Assembly: GCA_046350935.1 (NCBI GenBank)
Contig: JAXLZK010000003.1
Location: 90,342 to 154,341, forward strand
Reading direction: 5' to 3'
Source: Nitrobium sp046350935
GTDB taxonomy: Bacteria > Nitrospirota > Thermodesulfovibrionia > Thermodesulfovibrionales > Dissulfurispiraceae
DNA: 64,000 bases
The notes below the pieces were generated by a model. The model searched no databases. It was given only the letters and a program-made list of their open reading frames with translations, and had not been told where the DNA came from. Shown piece by piece: positions 46,081 to 54,785 of this stretch (its first letter is position 1; every line of letters begins with the position of its first letter). The translations under genes and the position numbers were made by a program.

Positions 46081-46710
46081 ATGGAAAGGGCACGCTTTAA
46101 CGTTGAAAAGAGGGAGAGACTGGGAAAGGGAGGAGCGCGGTCTCTGAGGAGAGGCGGCTTCGTTCCCGCGGTTCTCTATAAAGGCGGCACGTCCCTGCCG
46201 GTGAAGCTTTCGGGCAAGGAGCTGTCGCAGTTCATCAGCAGGTCCGCCGGAGAGCAGGTTATCGTCGAACTGAAGGTGGACGGCGACACGCGGCAGGCGA
46301 TCCTGAAGGACTTTCAGATGGACCCGGTGAGCGGAGACCTCCTGCATGTGGACTTCCAGGAAATCTCCGCAACGGAGCTGCTCAGGGTCATGGTGCATGT
46401 GGTGATCAGGGGGGAAGCTATCGGGGTGAAGAGGGACAAGGGACTCCTGCAGCACGGTCTCCGCGAGATCGAAATCGAGTGTCTCCCCGACCAGATTCCC
46501 GGCCATATCGAGGTGGATGTCACCAGCCTTCTCATCGGCCACTCCATCCATGTGCGCGACCTGCGCCTTGCCGAGGGGGTCCGCATCCTTTCCAACCCCG
46601 ATGAAGTCGTCGCGTCGGTCGTCGGGGTGAAGGGCGAGGCCGCTGCGGAAGCAGGTGCGGAAGCGGCGGAGCCCGAAGTGATCAAGAAAGGCAAGAAGAC
46701 CGAAGAGTAG
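46081..46710 (+). CDS. rplY: 50S ribosomal protein L25 (CTC type)
   Basis: 5S rRNA-binding ribosomal protein, long CTC form of 209 residues. The N-terminal L25 domain shows KRERLGKGGARSLRRGG and VPAVLYKGG. The C-terminal TL5-like domain has MVHVVIRGEAIGVKRDKGL and IEVDVTSLLIGHSIHVRDL, and it ends in an Ala/Glu-rich tail. A strong AAAGGAGG is upstream. The prs-rplY-pth order is standard. Confidence 0.97.
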   Translation: MERARFNVEKRERLGKGGARSLRRGGFVPAVLYKGGTSLPVKLSGKELSQFISRSAGEQVIVELKVDGDTRQAILKDFQMDPVSGDLLHVDFQEISATELLRVMVHVVIRGEAIGVKRDKGLLQHGLREIEIECLPDQIPGHIEVDVTSLLIGHSIHVRDLRLAEGVRILSNPDEVVASVVGVKGEAAAEAGAEAAEPEVIKKGKKTEE

Positions 46711-46783
46711 GCGAAGGAAGCGGCGTCCGCGCGAAAGGCTTCCTTGCGGCACGGGAGGCCGAAGGAGGCGGACGAAAGGATCG

Positions 46784-47365
46784 ATGCACATTATCGTCGG
46801 CCTGGGGAATCCGGGAAGCAAGTACGCGAAGACCCGCCACAACGCGGGTTTCATGGTGGCGGACCATTTGGCAGAGGCGCATCGGATTCCCTTCGAGGAA
46901 AAAGATCTTTACCTGATCGGCAGGGGGGCTATCGGAGGACAGAAGGTCGTTCTCCTGAAGCCCCTCACCTTTATGAACCGCAGCGGCCTTGCCGTGAAGA
47001 AAGCATTCAGGAAACTGAACTTCTTTGCGGACGCTCCGGGGCACTCGCTCATCGTTATTCACGACGACCTCGACCTTGCTGCCGGGACTCTCAAGCTCCG
47101 GAAAAACGGCTCTTCGGGAGGACACCGGGGGATCGAGTCCCTCATCCAGGAAATCGGCACCAGGGATTTCGTGCGCGTGAAGGTGGGAATAGGACGCGAA
47201 GCGGGCTGCCCGGTGGAGGAATACGTCCTCGGAACCTTTTCTCCTGCTGAAAAAAACCTGCTGAAAGATGCTATAATCAATGCAGCGGAAGCTGTTGGCG
47301 TCGTGGTGACTGAAGGGATCGAAAAAGCGATGAACAGGTTCAACCGCGGTACCGCCCGGACATAG
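46784..47365 (+). CDS. pth: Peptidyl-tRNA hydrolase
   Basis: Releases tRNA from dropped-off peptidyl-tRNA. The 193-residue protein has the N-terminal GLGNPGSKYAKTRHNAGF with the catalytic His, the LLKPLTFMNRSGLAV block with the substrate Asn, and HDDLDLAAGTLKLR and GGHRGIESL. Placed 73 bp after rplY, it should be co-transcribed with prs-rplY. Confidence 0.98.
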   Translation: MHIIVGLGNPGSKYAKTRHNAGFMVADHLAEAHRIPFEEKDLYLIGRGAIGGQKVVLLKPLTFMNRSGLAVKKAFRKLNFFADAPGHSLIVIHDDLDLAAGTLKLRKNGSSGGHRGIESLIQEIGTRDFVRVKVGIGREAGCPVEEYVLGTFSPAEKNLLKDAIINAAEAVGVVVTEGIEKAMNRFNRGTART

Positions 47366-47383
47366 TCGAAGGTAGAGAGACCG

Positions 47384-48871
47384 ATGGATATTCTCATAAA
47401 GGACGCGGCAGAGGAAGCCGTAAAAGCGGATGGTGTCATCCTGCCCTTTTTTGAAGATTCCTCCCCTGACCGCTATGCTGCTCTCGACTCCCTGACCGGA
47501 GGTCTGATCCGCAGGGTGGTGGCGGACAGGGAGTTTACCGGCAAACAGAACCAGCTCTCCCTCCTCCATGTAAAAAACAGCAATTCCGGACGCATCCTGC
47601 TGGCAGGCATGGGCAAAAGCGCGGATCTCTCACCCGAAAGACTACGCCAGACAGGAGGAAAGGCCCTTTCCTATCTGCAGGGGCTCGGCCTTCGCGATGT
47701 GGCGGTGGCGGCCCGGAGGTTCCGTGAAGGAAACGCGGCTTTTCCGGGCAAGCGCAGCCCTGAGTACTACTTCGCCGAAGGGGCGCTCCTCGCCCTGTAC
47801 CGCTTCGAGCGGTACAGAAAGCAGGAGAACGGCCAGGAGGCCCGCTCCCTGGTCCTGCTCGGCGGCGACCGGAACACCCCCCTGAAGCACCTGCAGGCGA
47901 CCGCCGCCGCGGTGCATTTCGCCCGCGACCTCGTGAATACTCCCTCCAATGACATGACTCCCTCCCATCTAGGCGTTGTTGCAAAGGGCCTTGCGGGAAA
48001 GACCGTCAGGGTTGCCGTGCTTGGAGAGAAGGAGATCGGGAAGAGGGGGATGGGGGCCTATCTGGCGGTCGCCCGCGGCTCTGCGCAGCCCCCCCAATTC
48101 ATCATCCTCGAATACAAGGGAGGAAAAGGGAACCCCATTGTTCTTGTCGGAAAATCCATCACCTTCGACAGCGGCGGGATTTCCATAAAGCCCGCCGAGG
48201 GAATGGAAAAGATGAAGTACGACATGTCCGGGGGCGCAGCCGTCCTCGCCGTCATAAAAGCGGCCGCGGAGATGTCCCTCCCGGTGAATGTCACCGCTCT
48301 CCTGCCCGCCGCGGAAAACCTTCCCGGCGGAACCGCGTACCGGCCCGGGGACGTCGTGCGCACTCTTTCAGGCCGGACCGTCGAGATCATCAGCACGGAT
48401 GCCGAGGGGCGCCTCGCCCTTGCCGACGCCCTGGAATATGCAGTGCGGTACTGCAGACCGAAGGCGATGATCGATGTCGCCACCCTTACCGGGGCCTGTT
48501 CGGTGGCCCTCGGGGGCGAGGCCATCGCGATGATGGGAAACGACAGGCACCTGATGGAATCCCTGAAGGGGGCCGCGGAAGAAACCTTCGAGAGGGTATG
48601 GGAAATGCCCCTGTATGACGAATACAAGGAGTACCTGAAGAGCGACATCGCCGACCTGAAAAATGCAGGGGGCAGGGGGGGTGCATTGGTGACCGCGGGG
48701 TACTTTCTCAGGGAGTTCGCCGGCGATACTCCCTGGGTGCACCTCGATATCGCCGGCACTGCGTGGAACGACAAGGAGAAGCCTTATGCGCCCAAGGGCG
48801 CCTCAGGCATCGGGGTAAGACTGCTCCTCGATTGTATCGGGGCGTTTTCCCCCCGCGAGCGTATGAAATAG
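47384..48871 (+). CDS. pepA: Leucyl aminopeptidase (M17)
   Basis: Two-metal aminopeptidase of 495 residues that removes N-terminal residues from peptides; family members can also bind DNA. The catalytic region shows GKSITFDSGGISIKP (metal Asp and Lys), KYDMSGGAAVL, and the signature STDAEGRLALADAL. It starts 18 bp after pth. The N-terminal macro-like domain is more diverged, as usual. Confidence 0.96.
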   Translation: MDILIKDAAEEAVKADGVILPFFEDSSPDRYAALDSLTGGLIRRVVADREFTGKQNQLSLLHVKNSNSGRILLAGMGKSADLSPERLRQTGGKALSYLQGLGLRDVAVAARRFREGNAAFPGKRSPEYYFAEGALLALYRFERYRKQENGQEARSLVLLGGDRNTPLKHLQATAAAVHFARDLVNTPSNDMTPSHLGVVAKGLAGKTVRVAVLGEKEIGKRGMGAYLAVARGSAQPPQFIILEYKGGKGNPIVLVGKSITFDSGGISIKPAEGMEKMKYDMSGGAAVLAVIKAAAEMSLPVNVTALLPAAENLPGGTAYRPGDVVRTLSGRTVEIISTDAEGRLALADALEYAVRYCRPKAMIDVATLTGACSVALGGEAIAMMGNDRHLMESLKGAAEETFERVWEMPLYDEYKEYLKSDIADLKNAGGRGGALVTAGYFLREFAGDTPWVHLDIAGTAWNDKEKPYAPKGASGIGVRLLLDCIGAFSPRERMK

Positions 48872-48918
48872 AACGGTGCCGGGAGCGGAAGAGCAGCTCC
48901 CGTAAGGAATAACGGCAT

Positions 48919-49605
48919 ATGATGACTTTCTTGTTTTTAGTTGCTGGCTTCTTGCTTATCCCCTCTTTCGCCTTTGCGTGGGGGCCTCTGACCCATATGT
49001 ACCTGGGCAATGAGATCTTTGCGTATGCGCCCCTTCTCCCGGCGGGGATAGTGGCCCTGCTCCGGAAATACCGGCAGGACTTCCTGTACGGGAACCTGAT
49101 GGCTGACATGATACTTGGGAAGAAATACCTGCCTGACGACAAGAGCTCCCATAGCTGGGACGTCGCCCTGAACCTCCTGGATCTGGCGCAGAAAGGGCCT
49201 GAAAAGGCCTTTGTCTACGGCTACCTGAGCCATCTCGCCGCCGATACCGTGGCGCACGGCATCCTGACCGAAGACAAGCTGGACGTGGAGCATACCTGGG
49301 AGGAGCTGAAGGCGGACAGCATGATCAACAAGGTGTACTGGCTCCAGTCGGTGACGTTCAGCAAGTCGGTGCGGAGGAGGAACGACAGGTTCCTTGAGGA
49401 CTCCCTCGACAGCTTCATCTTCTCTTCGAGGACGAACAGGAGGATATACAGGGGTATGGTGTTCCTGTCCCTTCTGAACAAGAAGCGAAAGCGGGGGGTC
49501 GACAAGGAGTATCTGCAGCACCTGCACGGAGAGTCCGTCACCCGGATGCTCGATCTCCTGCAAAACGGGAAGGACGCTTCCGTGCTGCAGAGCAGTCCTC
49601 TTTAG
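48919..49605 (+). CDS. Zinc-dependent phospholipase C-like exported protein
   Basis: A 228-residue protein with a signal peptide (residues 1-19, ending AFAW). The metal-binding pattern of the PF00882 family follows: WGPLTHMYLGNEIF at the mature N-terminus, FLYGNLMADMILG, SSHSWDVALNLL and YLSHLAADTVAHG. The N-terminal Trp and the His/Asp residues fit a trinuclear zinc site. Substrate is unknown in environmental anaerobes; phospholipids are the textbook example. It has no clear operon partner other than moeA downstream. Confidence 0.87.
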   Translation: MMTFLFLVAGFLLIPSFAFAWGPLTHMYLGNEIFAYAPLLPAGIVALLRKYRQDFLYGNLMADMILGKKYLPDDKSSHSWDVALNLLDLAQKGPEKAFVYGYLSHLAADTVAHGILTEDKLDVEHTWEELKADSMINKVYWLQSVTFSKSVRRRNDRFLEDSLDSFIFSSRTNRRIYRGMVFLSLLNKKRKRGVDKEYLQHLHGESVTRMLDLLQNGKDASVLQSSPL

Positions 49606-49652
49606 AGTGTGTATGCGCACCCTCGTCTCCCTCCGGAGCTGCGCAAAGAGCG

Positions 49653-50888
49653 ATGCTCGATAAAAGCTATCTCCTCCCCGCCGAAGCCCTGAACCGTGTC
49701 CTTTCGGCGGTGCCCGAAAGGCAGGGGAAGACCGAAAGGCTGAAAATCGAAGAGTGCTACGGGCGCATTCTTGCGTCTTCCGTGGCTGCGCCCGAGGACC
49801 TGCCCGCTTTTGCGCGTTCCACGGTGGACGGCTATGCGGTCCGCTCCTCAGACACCTTCGGTGCGCGGGAAAGCCTGCCCGCCTATCTGAGCATCACCGG
49901 TGAGGTGTTTATGGGCGCCGCACCCGGCTTTTCCGTCGGAAAAGGGGAGGGCGCAAAAATACCGACGGGCGGCATGCTTCCCTCCGGTGCCGATGCGGTG
50001 GTCATGCTGGAGCATGCGGAGACGGTCTCGGGCGACACGATCGAGGTGATGAAGCCGGCGGCCCCGCACGAGAACGTCATCCGGAGTGGGGAGGATGTGG
50101 AGAAGGGGATGCTCGTCCTGACGCGCGGGCGGCTCTTGCGTCCTCAGGACATCGGCGCCCTGGCCGGTCTGGGGATCACCGAGACGGACGTTTTTGCGAA
50201 GCCGGTGGTTGCCTTGATCTCAACGGGCGACGAGATCGTCCCCCCCGACCGCGCGGTGCGGCCGGGGCAGGTAAGGGACATCAACTCCTTTACGCTGGCC
50301 GGGCTCATCCGCGATCATGGGGGCGCCCCGATCAAGAAAGGGATCTTCAGCGACGAGTACGGTGCGATACGGGGGGCGGTCGAGGAGGCCTTGGCCGAAG
50401 CGGACATGGTCCTTATCAGCGGCGGCACTTCCGCAGGGGTGAAGGACATGACCTCCACGATCATCGATGATAGCGGAAAGCCGGGGGTCCTCTTTCACGG
50501 CGTCTCCCTGAAACCGGGGAAACCGATGATCGGCGGAGTAGTGGGCGGTACGCCCGTTTTCGGCCTGCCGGGGCACCCCGCCGCCGCGGTAGTGTGCTTC
50601 GACCTCTTCATTCTGCCCCTTCTCGAAAGGCTGAACGGCCTCGATACAGGGAGATGCTTTCCCGGGACGGTGCGGGCGCAGATGGCAAAAAGCATCGCCT
50701 CCTCGGCCGGCAGGGAGGATCACATCCGCGTGGCCCTCGAGTGGCGGGACGGCGCGCTGCTCGCTCTCCCTGTGCTGGGGAAGTCCGGGCTGATCACCAC
50801 TCTCGTGAAAGCCGACGGTACGGTCGTGATCCCGCCCGGGAAGCCGGGGCTGGATGCGGGAGAAGAGGTGGCGGTGCGGCTCTTCTGA
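49653..50888 (+). CDS. moeA: Molybdopterin molybdenumtransferase
   Basis: Inserts molybdenum or tungsten into adenylylated molybdopterin. The 411-residue protein has DLPAFARSTVDGYAVRSSD, PTGGMLPSGADAVVMLEH, STGDEIV, the MoCF-domain GGTSAGVKDMT and GLPGHPAAAVVC. Length and order are normal for MoeA. The other cofactor genes are outside the window. Its presence implies molybdo- or tungsto-enzymes in the organism. Confidence 0.96.
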   Translation: MLDKSYLLPAEALNRVLSAVPERQGKTERLKIEECYGRILASSVAAPEDLPAFARSTVDGYAVRSSDTFGARESLPAYLSITGEVFMGAAPGFSVGKGEGAKIPTGGMLPSGADAVVMLEHAETVSGDTIEVMKPAAPHENVIRSGEDVEKGMLVLTRGRLLRPQDIGALAGLGITETDVFAKPVVALISTGDEIVPPDRAVRPGQVRDINSFTLAGLIRDHGGAPIKKGIFSDEYGAIRGAVEEALAEADMVLISGGTSAGVKDMTSTIIDDSGKPGVLFHGVSLKPGKPMIGGVVGGTPVFGLPGHPAAAVVCFDLFILPLLERLNGLDTGRCFPGTVRAQMAKSIASSAGREDHIRVALEWRDGALLALPVLGKSGLITTLVKADGTVVIPPGKPGLDAGEEVAVRLF

Positions 50889-50924
50889 GCAGGGCTTTAG
50901 CAGGGTACTGAAAAACTCTCGGAG

Positions 50925-51014
50925 GTCATTGCGAGGAGCTTTTTTTGCGACAAAGCACTCTCTGAGCTGGTGAATTCTCCAAAGAGGAGATTGCTTCGCT
51001 CCGCTCGCAATGAC
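50925..51014. repeat. 90-bp dispersed palindromic-ended repeat, copy B (inverted)
   Basis: It runs from GTCATTGCGAG to CTCGCAATGAC and is the reverse complement of the element at 50-138 with only about four differences. It sits between the convergent moeA and OsmC genes, where it may also serve as a terminator-like hairpin. Confidence 0.85.
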
Positions 51015-51037
51015 AGCGAAAAAACTTCAGCAGCATC

Positions 51038-51457
51038 CTACTCCTGCACGATCCGGTAACGGTAGCTGATCTTGGCAGTGCCTTCGAGGGTGGCCTTTAC
51101 CGAGCAGTATTTCGTCATCGAAAGCTCCACCGCCTTTCTCACCGCTTCTTCCGAGAGGTCCTTCCCGGTCACGACGAATTCTATATCGATCTCGGTGAAC
51201 TTCTGCGGATAGTCCTGGGCCTTTTGCCCCTGAACGTTCATTTCGACCCCCGAGATCTTCTGCTTCTTCTTCTGGAGCACCGAGGCGACGTCCATCCCGC
51301 TGCACCCTCCGAGGCCGATGAGGAGCAGCTCCGTGGGCCTCACTCCCGTATTGGTGCCCCCCACTTCCCTGTCGGCATCCAGAACAATGGCATGCCCCGA
51401 AGTCGCTTCCCCCACGAACCGGAGACCGTCCACCCATTTTACTTTTGCCTGTACCAT
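51038..51457 (-). CDS. OsmC family protein
   Basis: A 139-residue OsmC/YhfA-type protein. The two conserved Cys are in GLGGCSGMDV and TKYCSVKATL, which in the family reduce organic hydroperoxides. The N-terminus MVQAKVKWVDGLRF is typical. I chose the ATG at 51457 because AAGGAGGG lies 9 nt upstream; an ATG at 51478 is also in frame. Probably a stress-defence enzyme; subgroup (OsmC, Ohr or YhfA) is not settled. Confidence 0.92.
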   Translation of the reverse strand: MVQAKVKWVDGLRFVGEATSGHAIVLDADREVGGTNTGVRPTELLLIGLGGCSGMDVASVLQKKKQKISGVEMNVQGQKAQDYPQKFTEIDIEFVVTGKDLSEEAVRKAVELSMTKYCSVKATLEGTAKISYRYRIVQE

Positions 51458-51546
51458 GCCCAAAACCCTCCTTGCCAAGAGATCCCATAGCCAGAAAGCG
51501 ACTGCTCCCGCCGGCCGGCTGCTCCCGGAGCGGTGAACGCCTCTTG

Positions 51547-52329
51547 TTACGGGTATGTCAACTGCAGTCTCTGTATTCCGGTCGCCCTGCCGCTCTTTTC
51601 GTCGATCTCGATTACTACCGCCGAAAGGAGCGCTTTCCCTCCCGCCACATCGTATTTCATGGGCATCTGCAGAAGAAACTTCTCCACAATCTGTTCTTTT
51701 TCGATGCCGATGACCGAGACGGCAGGACCGGTCATTCCCACATCGGTGATATAGGCGGTCCCCCCGGGCAGGATCTTTTCGTCGGCTGTCTGCACATGGG
51801 TGTGTGTCCCTACGACGGCGCTTACCTGTCCGTCCAGAAAATAGCCGAAAGCCGTCTTCTCGGAAGTCGCTTCGGCATGGAGGTCGACGATAATGATTCC
51901 GGTATGCTGCCGTAATCGTTCCACTTCTTTTTTGGTGGTTCGGAAAGGGCAGTCGATGGGGGTCATGAAGACTCTGCCGGCAACATTCACGACGGCCACT
52001 GTCTCCTTTGAGGGCAGGGTGAAGAGAATGCTCCCGGATCCGGGGACTCCGTCAGGATAGTTGAGAGGCCGGAGCAGCCTGTCCTCCTTCGCTATATACG
52101 GGATCGCGTCTTTCTTGTCCCAGACATGATTGCCGGTGGTGATAAGGTGGACTCCGCTCTCAAACAGTTCGGATGCGGTTTTTTCGTTGATCCCGAAGCC
52201 GCCCGCCGCATTCTCGCCGTTGGCAACCACAAGGTCCGTCTTGTACCTGCTCGAGATGTTGGGAAGGAGCGCCTTCACCGCCTGGCGTCCGATTTTCCCC
52301 ACGATGTCGCCGATAAAGAGTACTTTCAT
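51547..52329 (-). CDS. YmdB family metallophosphoesterase
   Basis: A 260-residue TIGR00282-type phosphoesterase. Metal ligands appear in FIGDIVGKIGRQAV, VANGENAAGGFG, TTGNHVWDKKD, DLHAEATSEK and GTHTHVQTAD. Bacillus YmdB hydrolyses cyclic nucleotides and affects biofilm choice. It is encoded directly after RNase Y, and this rny-ymdB pairing is conserved in many phyla, suggesting a link with RNA turnover. Confidence 0.95.
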   Translation of the reverse strand: MKVLFIGDIVGKIGRQAVKALLPNISSRYKTDLVVANGENAAGGFGINEKTASELFESGVHLITTGNHVWDKKDAIPYIAKEDRLLRPLNYPDGVPGSGSILFTLPSKETVAVVNVAGRVFMTPIDCPFRTTKKEVERLRQHTGIIIVDLHAEATSEKTAFGYFLDGQVSAVVGTHTHVQTADEKILPGGTAYITDVGMTGPAVSVIGIEKEQIVEKFLLQMPMKYDVAGGKALLSAVVIEIDEKSGRATGIQRLQLTYP

Positions 52330-52489
52330 AGAAAATGGGCACGGTTGCTCAGCAGGGGGGGGCGAGAAAACCCCGCGGCAGCCGTACTGCGCCTTTCGTT
52401 CGATCTAAAAGCTCACCGCAAGGGGAGCGCAGGATGCAAGGGGTACTCCGGGACCGGGCGGCTTTCCCCCGGTCCGGGGTATCCCGGCT

Positions 52490-54052
52490 TTACTTCGCGT
52501 AATCGACGTAGCGGGACTCCCGCACCACCGTCACTTTTATCTGCCCTGGATAGGACATTTCCGCCTCTATTTTCCGGGCAAGCTCCTTGGATACGATAGA
52601 GCACATTTCGTCGTTGACATCATCGGGTTTGACGATGATCCTGATTTCCCTTCCCGCCTGAATCGCGTAACACTTGTCCACCCCGTTGAAGGACATGGCG
52701 AGCTCCTCAAGCTTTTCGAGGCGTTTCAGGTAGTTTTCGATGCTTTCCCGCCGCACTCCGGGACGCGCGGCCGAAAGGGCGTCTCCTGCCGCCACGAGGG
52801 CCGACTCGGTGCAGATCGGGTCTACTTCCCCGTGGTGAGCGAGAATGGCGTTGATAACCTTATCGTTTTCTCCGTATTTCTTGGCGAGGGAAGCCCCGAT
52901 GTCTTGGTGGGAACCCTCCATTTCGTGGTCCACCGCCTTGCCGATATCGTGGAGCAGGCCCCCTCTCTTCGCGAGCTTGATATCGACCCCCAGCTCGCCC
53001 GCCATCATGCCGGCAAGATAGGCGACCTCCTTCGAGTGCTGAAGGATATTCTGTCCGTAGGAGGTGCGGTACTTCAACCGCCCGACGATCTTCACGAGCT
53101 CCGGATGCATCCCCGAGATCCCGAGATCGAACACCGCTTTCTCCCCCTCCTCCCTGATGGTGGTGTCGACTTCCCGCTTTACCTTCTCCACCACTTCCTC
53201 GATGCGCGCCGGATGAATGCGCCCGTCGGTGATGAGCCGTTCCAGGGCGAGGCGTGCCACCTCGCGCCGCACCGGGTCGTGAACGGAGAGGGTGACCATT
53301 TCGGGAGTGTCGTCGATAATGAGGTCGACCCCGGTCGCTGCCTCAAAGGCCCTGATGTTCCGTCCCTCTCTGCCGATGATCCTCCCTTTCATTTCGTCGT
53401 TGGGGAGGCTGACTGCCGATACCGTGGCGTCCGCTACGTAATCGCTGGAGTACCTCTGGATAGCGAAGCTGATGACCTCTTTTGCTTTCCTCTCGGCGTT
53501 CTCCTTGGATTCGTCCTCGATTCTTTTCGCCAGCTTTGCGGCTTCGAAGCGGGCCTCTTCCTCGACCCTCCGGAACAACTCTTTGCGGGCCTCGTCGGCG
53601 CCGAAGCCGGAAATCTTTTCGAGCACAAGGAGCTGCTCCTTGATAATCTGGGAAAAATGGGTCTCTTTTTCCGAAAGGCTGCGCTCCCGCGAATGGTGGT
53701 CCCGCTCTTTCTTGGTCAGTTCATGCTCCCGTTTCTCCAGCTGGTCCAGCTTTTTTTCGAGTTGCTCTTCCTTCTGCCTCAGCCTCTTATCGAGCTGGTT
53801 GATCTCTCGCGTCCGTTCCCGTATCTCTTTTTCCGCCTCGACCTTCGCCTGGTAGGCCTGGTCTTTCGCGGAGACAGCCGCCTCTTTTTTCAAGGCCTCG
53901 ACTTCCCGCCGCGCATCGTCGAGCAGTCTTTCCCGTTCTTTCTCTATCGCCTCTTTTTCCGACTTCAGGGTGTTCTTATAGATCGCGAAGAAGACCGTAC
54001 CGCTTACGATTCCTGCTCCAATAGCGATAAGAACATACAGAAAGCTATACAT
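52490..54052 (-). CDS. rny: Ribonuclease Y
   Basis: Membrane-bound endoribonuclease that starts mRNA decay. The 520-residue protein has one N-terminal helix (residues about 3-25), a long charged coiled coil (to about residue 200), a KH domain (IIGREGRNIRAFEAATG) and an HD domain (LLHDIGKAVDHEMEGSH). AAGGAGGGG precedes the ATG at 54052. A 6S RNA candidate lies about 375 bp upstream on the same strand. Confidence 0.97.
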   Translation of the reverse strand: MYSFLYVLIAIGAGIVSGTVFFAIYKNTLKSEKEAIEKERERLLDDARREVEALKKEAAVSAKDQAYQAKVEAEKEIRERTREINQLDKRLRQKEEQLEKKLDQLEKREHELTKKERDHHSRERSLSEKETHFSQIIKEQLLVLEKISGFGADEARKELFRRVEEEARFEAAKLAKRIEDESKENAERKAKEVISFAIQRYSSDYVADATVSAVSLPNDEMKGRIIGREGRNIRAFEAATGVDLIIDDTPEMVTLSVHDPVRREVARLALERLITDGRIHPARIEEVVEKVKREVDTTIREEGEKAVFDLGISGMHPELVKIVGRLKYRTSYGQNILQHSKEVAYLAGMMAGELGVDIKLAKRGGLLHDIGKAVDHEMEGSHQDIGASLAKKYGENDKVINAILAHHGEVDPICTESALVAAGDALSAARPGVRRESIENYLKRLEKLEELAMSFNGVDKCYAIQAGREIRIIVKPDDVNDEMCSIVSKELARKIEAEMSYPGQIKVTVVRESRYVDYAK

Positions 54053-54427
54053 GGGTGAATCCCCTCCTTAAAGTTATTTGAATGCAACCATGCACGGCAA
54101 AGCAACCCCATGATTGCGCCTGCTGAAGGGGCATGGAAGGGCAATTAAAAATAAGAAGGGAAGACAGGTTTTTTCAGCTTTCTTTCAGGAACAGGACGGA
54201 AGATGCATACAAACGATCTTCTGTTTCTGGAAAGGTGCTGCTTGATGAATGTATGTCATAAGTGCTGCAAGACACTTTATTCAAGTCCTGTGCTCCTCTG
54301 TTATAACCCTTCATTGCGACATCCACGCCGACTTCTTTAGCAATTACCACCAGAGAATAACGCTAAAGGGGTGCGGTAAAACTATTCTGTGTTGATAATT
54401 ACTGAACGGTGCTCTCTATGTATGAAA
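54053..54427. other. Gene-poor leader between 6S RNA candidate and rny
   Basis: No convincing gene. A short minus-strand frame (54174-54314, 46 codons, ATG at 54314) reads MKGYNRGAQDLNKVSCSTYD at its start. In-frame sequence before it, VVIAKEVGVDVA, also looks protein-like, so this could be the tail of a decayed gene. In related genomes a folate cyclo-ligase gene often lies here; none is seen. Confidence 0.35.
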
Positions 54428-54603
54428 ATACCCACCCTGTCGTGTAGATGAAAATTAGATCCCTTCTCAAGAAAGGTGGGTGCCTTGAAGAAGACTTAGG
54501 CTTTCTCCCGTGTGGGAGACATGCACACCGTGCAACTTACGCAGGCTCCCGTAAGATCTAATTTGCGAGATCAACATTTCCCACCTAAGCACTTACAGGG
54601 TAG
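54428..54603 (-). ncRNA. ssrS: 6S RNA candidate
   Basis: A rod-like structure of about 176 nt. The ends pair (ACCCACCCTGT at 54430-54440 with ACAGGGTAGGT at 54595-54605), as do AAATTAGATC (54452-54461) and GATCTAATTT (54555-54564), leaving a central bubble and an apical CTCCC-loop-GGGAG hairpin. Read on the minus strand, GCAUGUCUCCC...GGGAGAAAGCCUAAG and ACCCACCUUU...GAGAAGGG resemble the E. coli 6S segments GCAUGCUCGG...GAGAAGCCUUAA and UUCACCUUGAACCAAGGG. A minus-strand -10 TATAAC (54613-54608) lies about 7 nt before the 5' end. The position upstream of rny fits known contexts. It would bind RNA polymerase holoenzyme. Confidence 0.7.
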
Positions 54604-54785
54604 GTAGGTTATACTCTTAACCGTATTAAAACAGAAAGTGAAGTGGATAAGCAACTAAAATTTTGGGCGGTCGGCAGGCAGGAACCGGGCGGTTTTCCCG
54701 CATTCGCGGCAGGGGTCGGCAAGAAGAGGTGCCGTGCAAAAGGAGTGCGCGAGGAAGGTCTTTTTGTGCGTACGGACGGCAGGGG

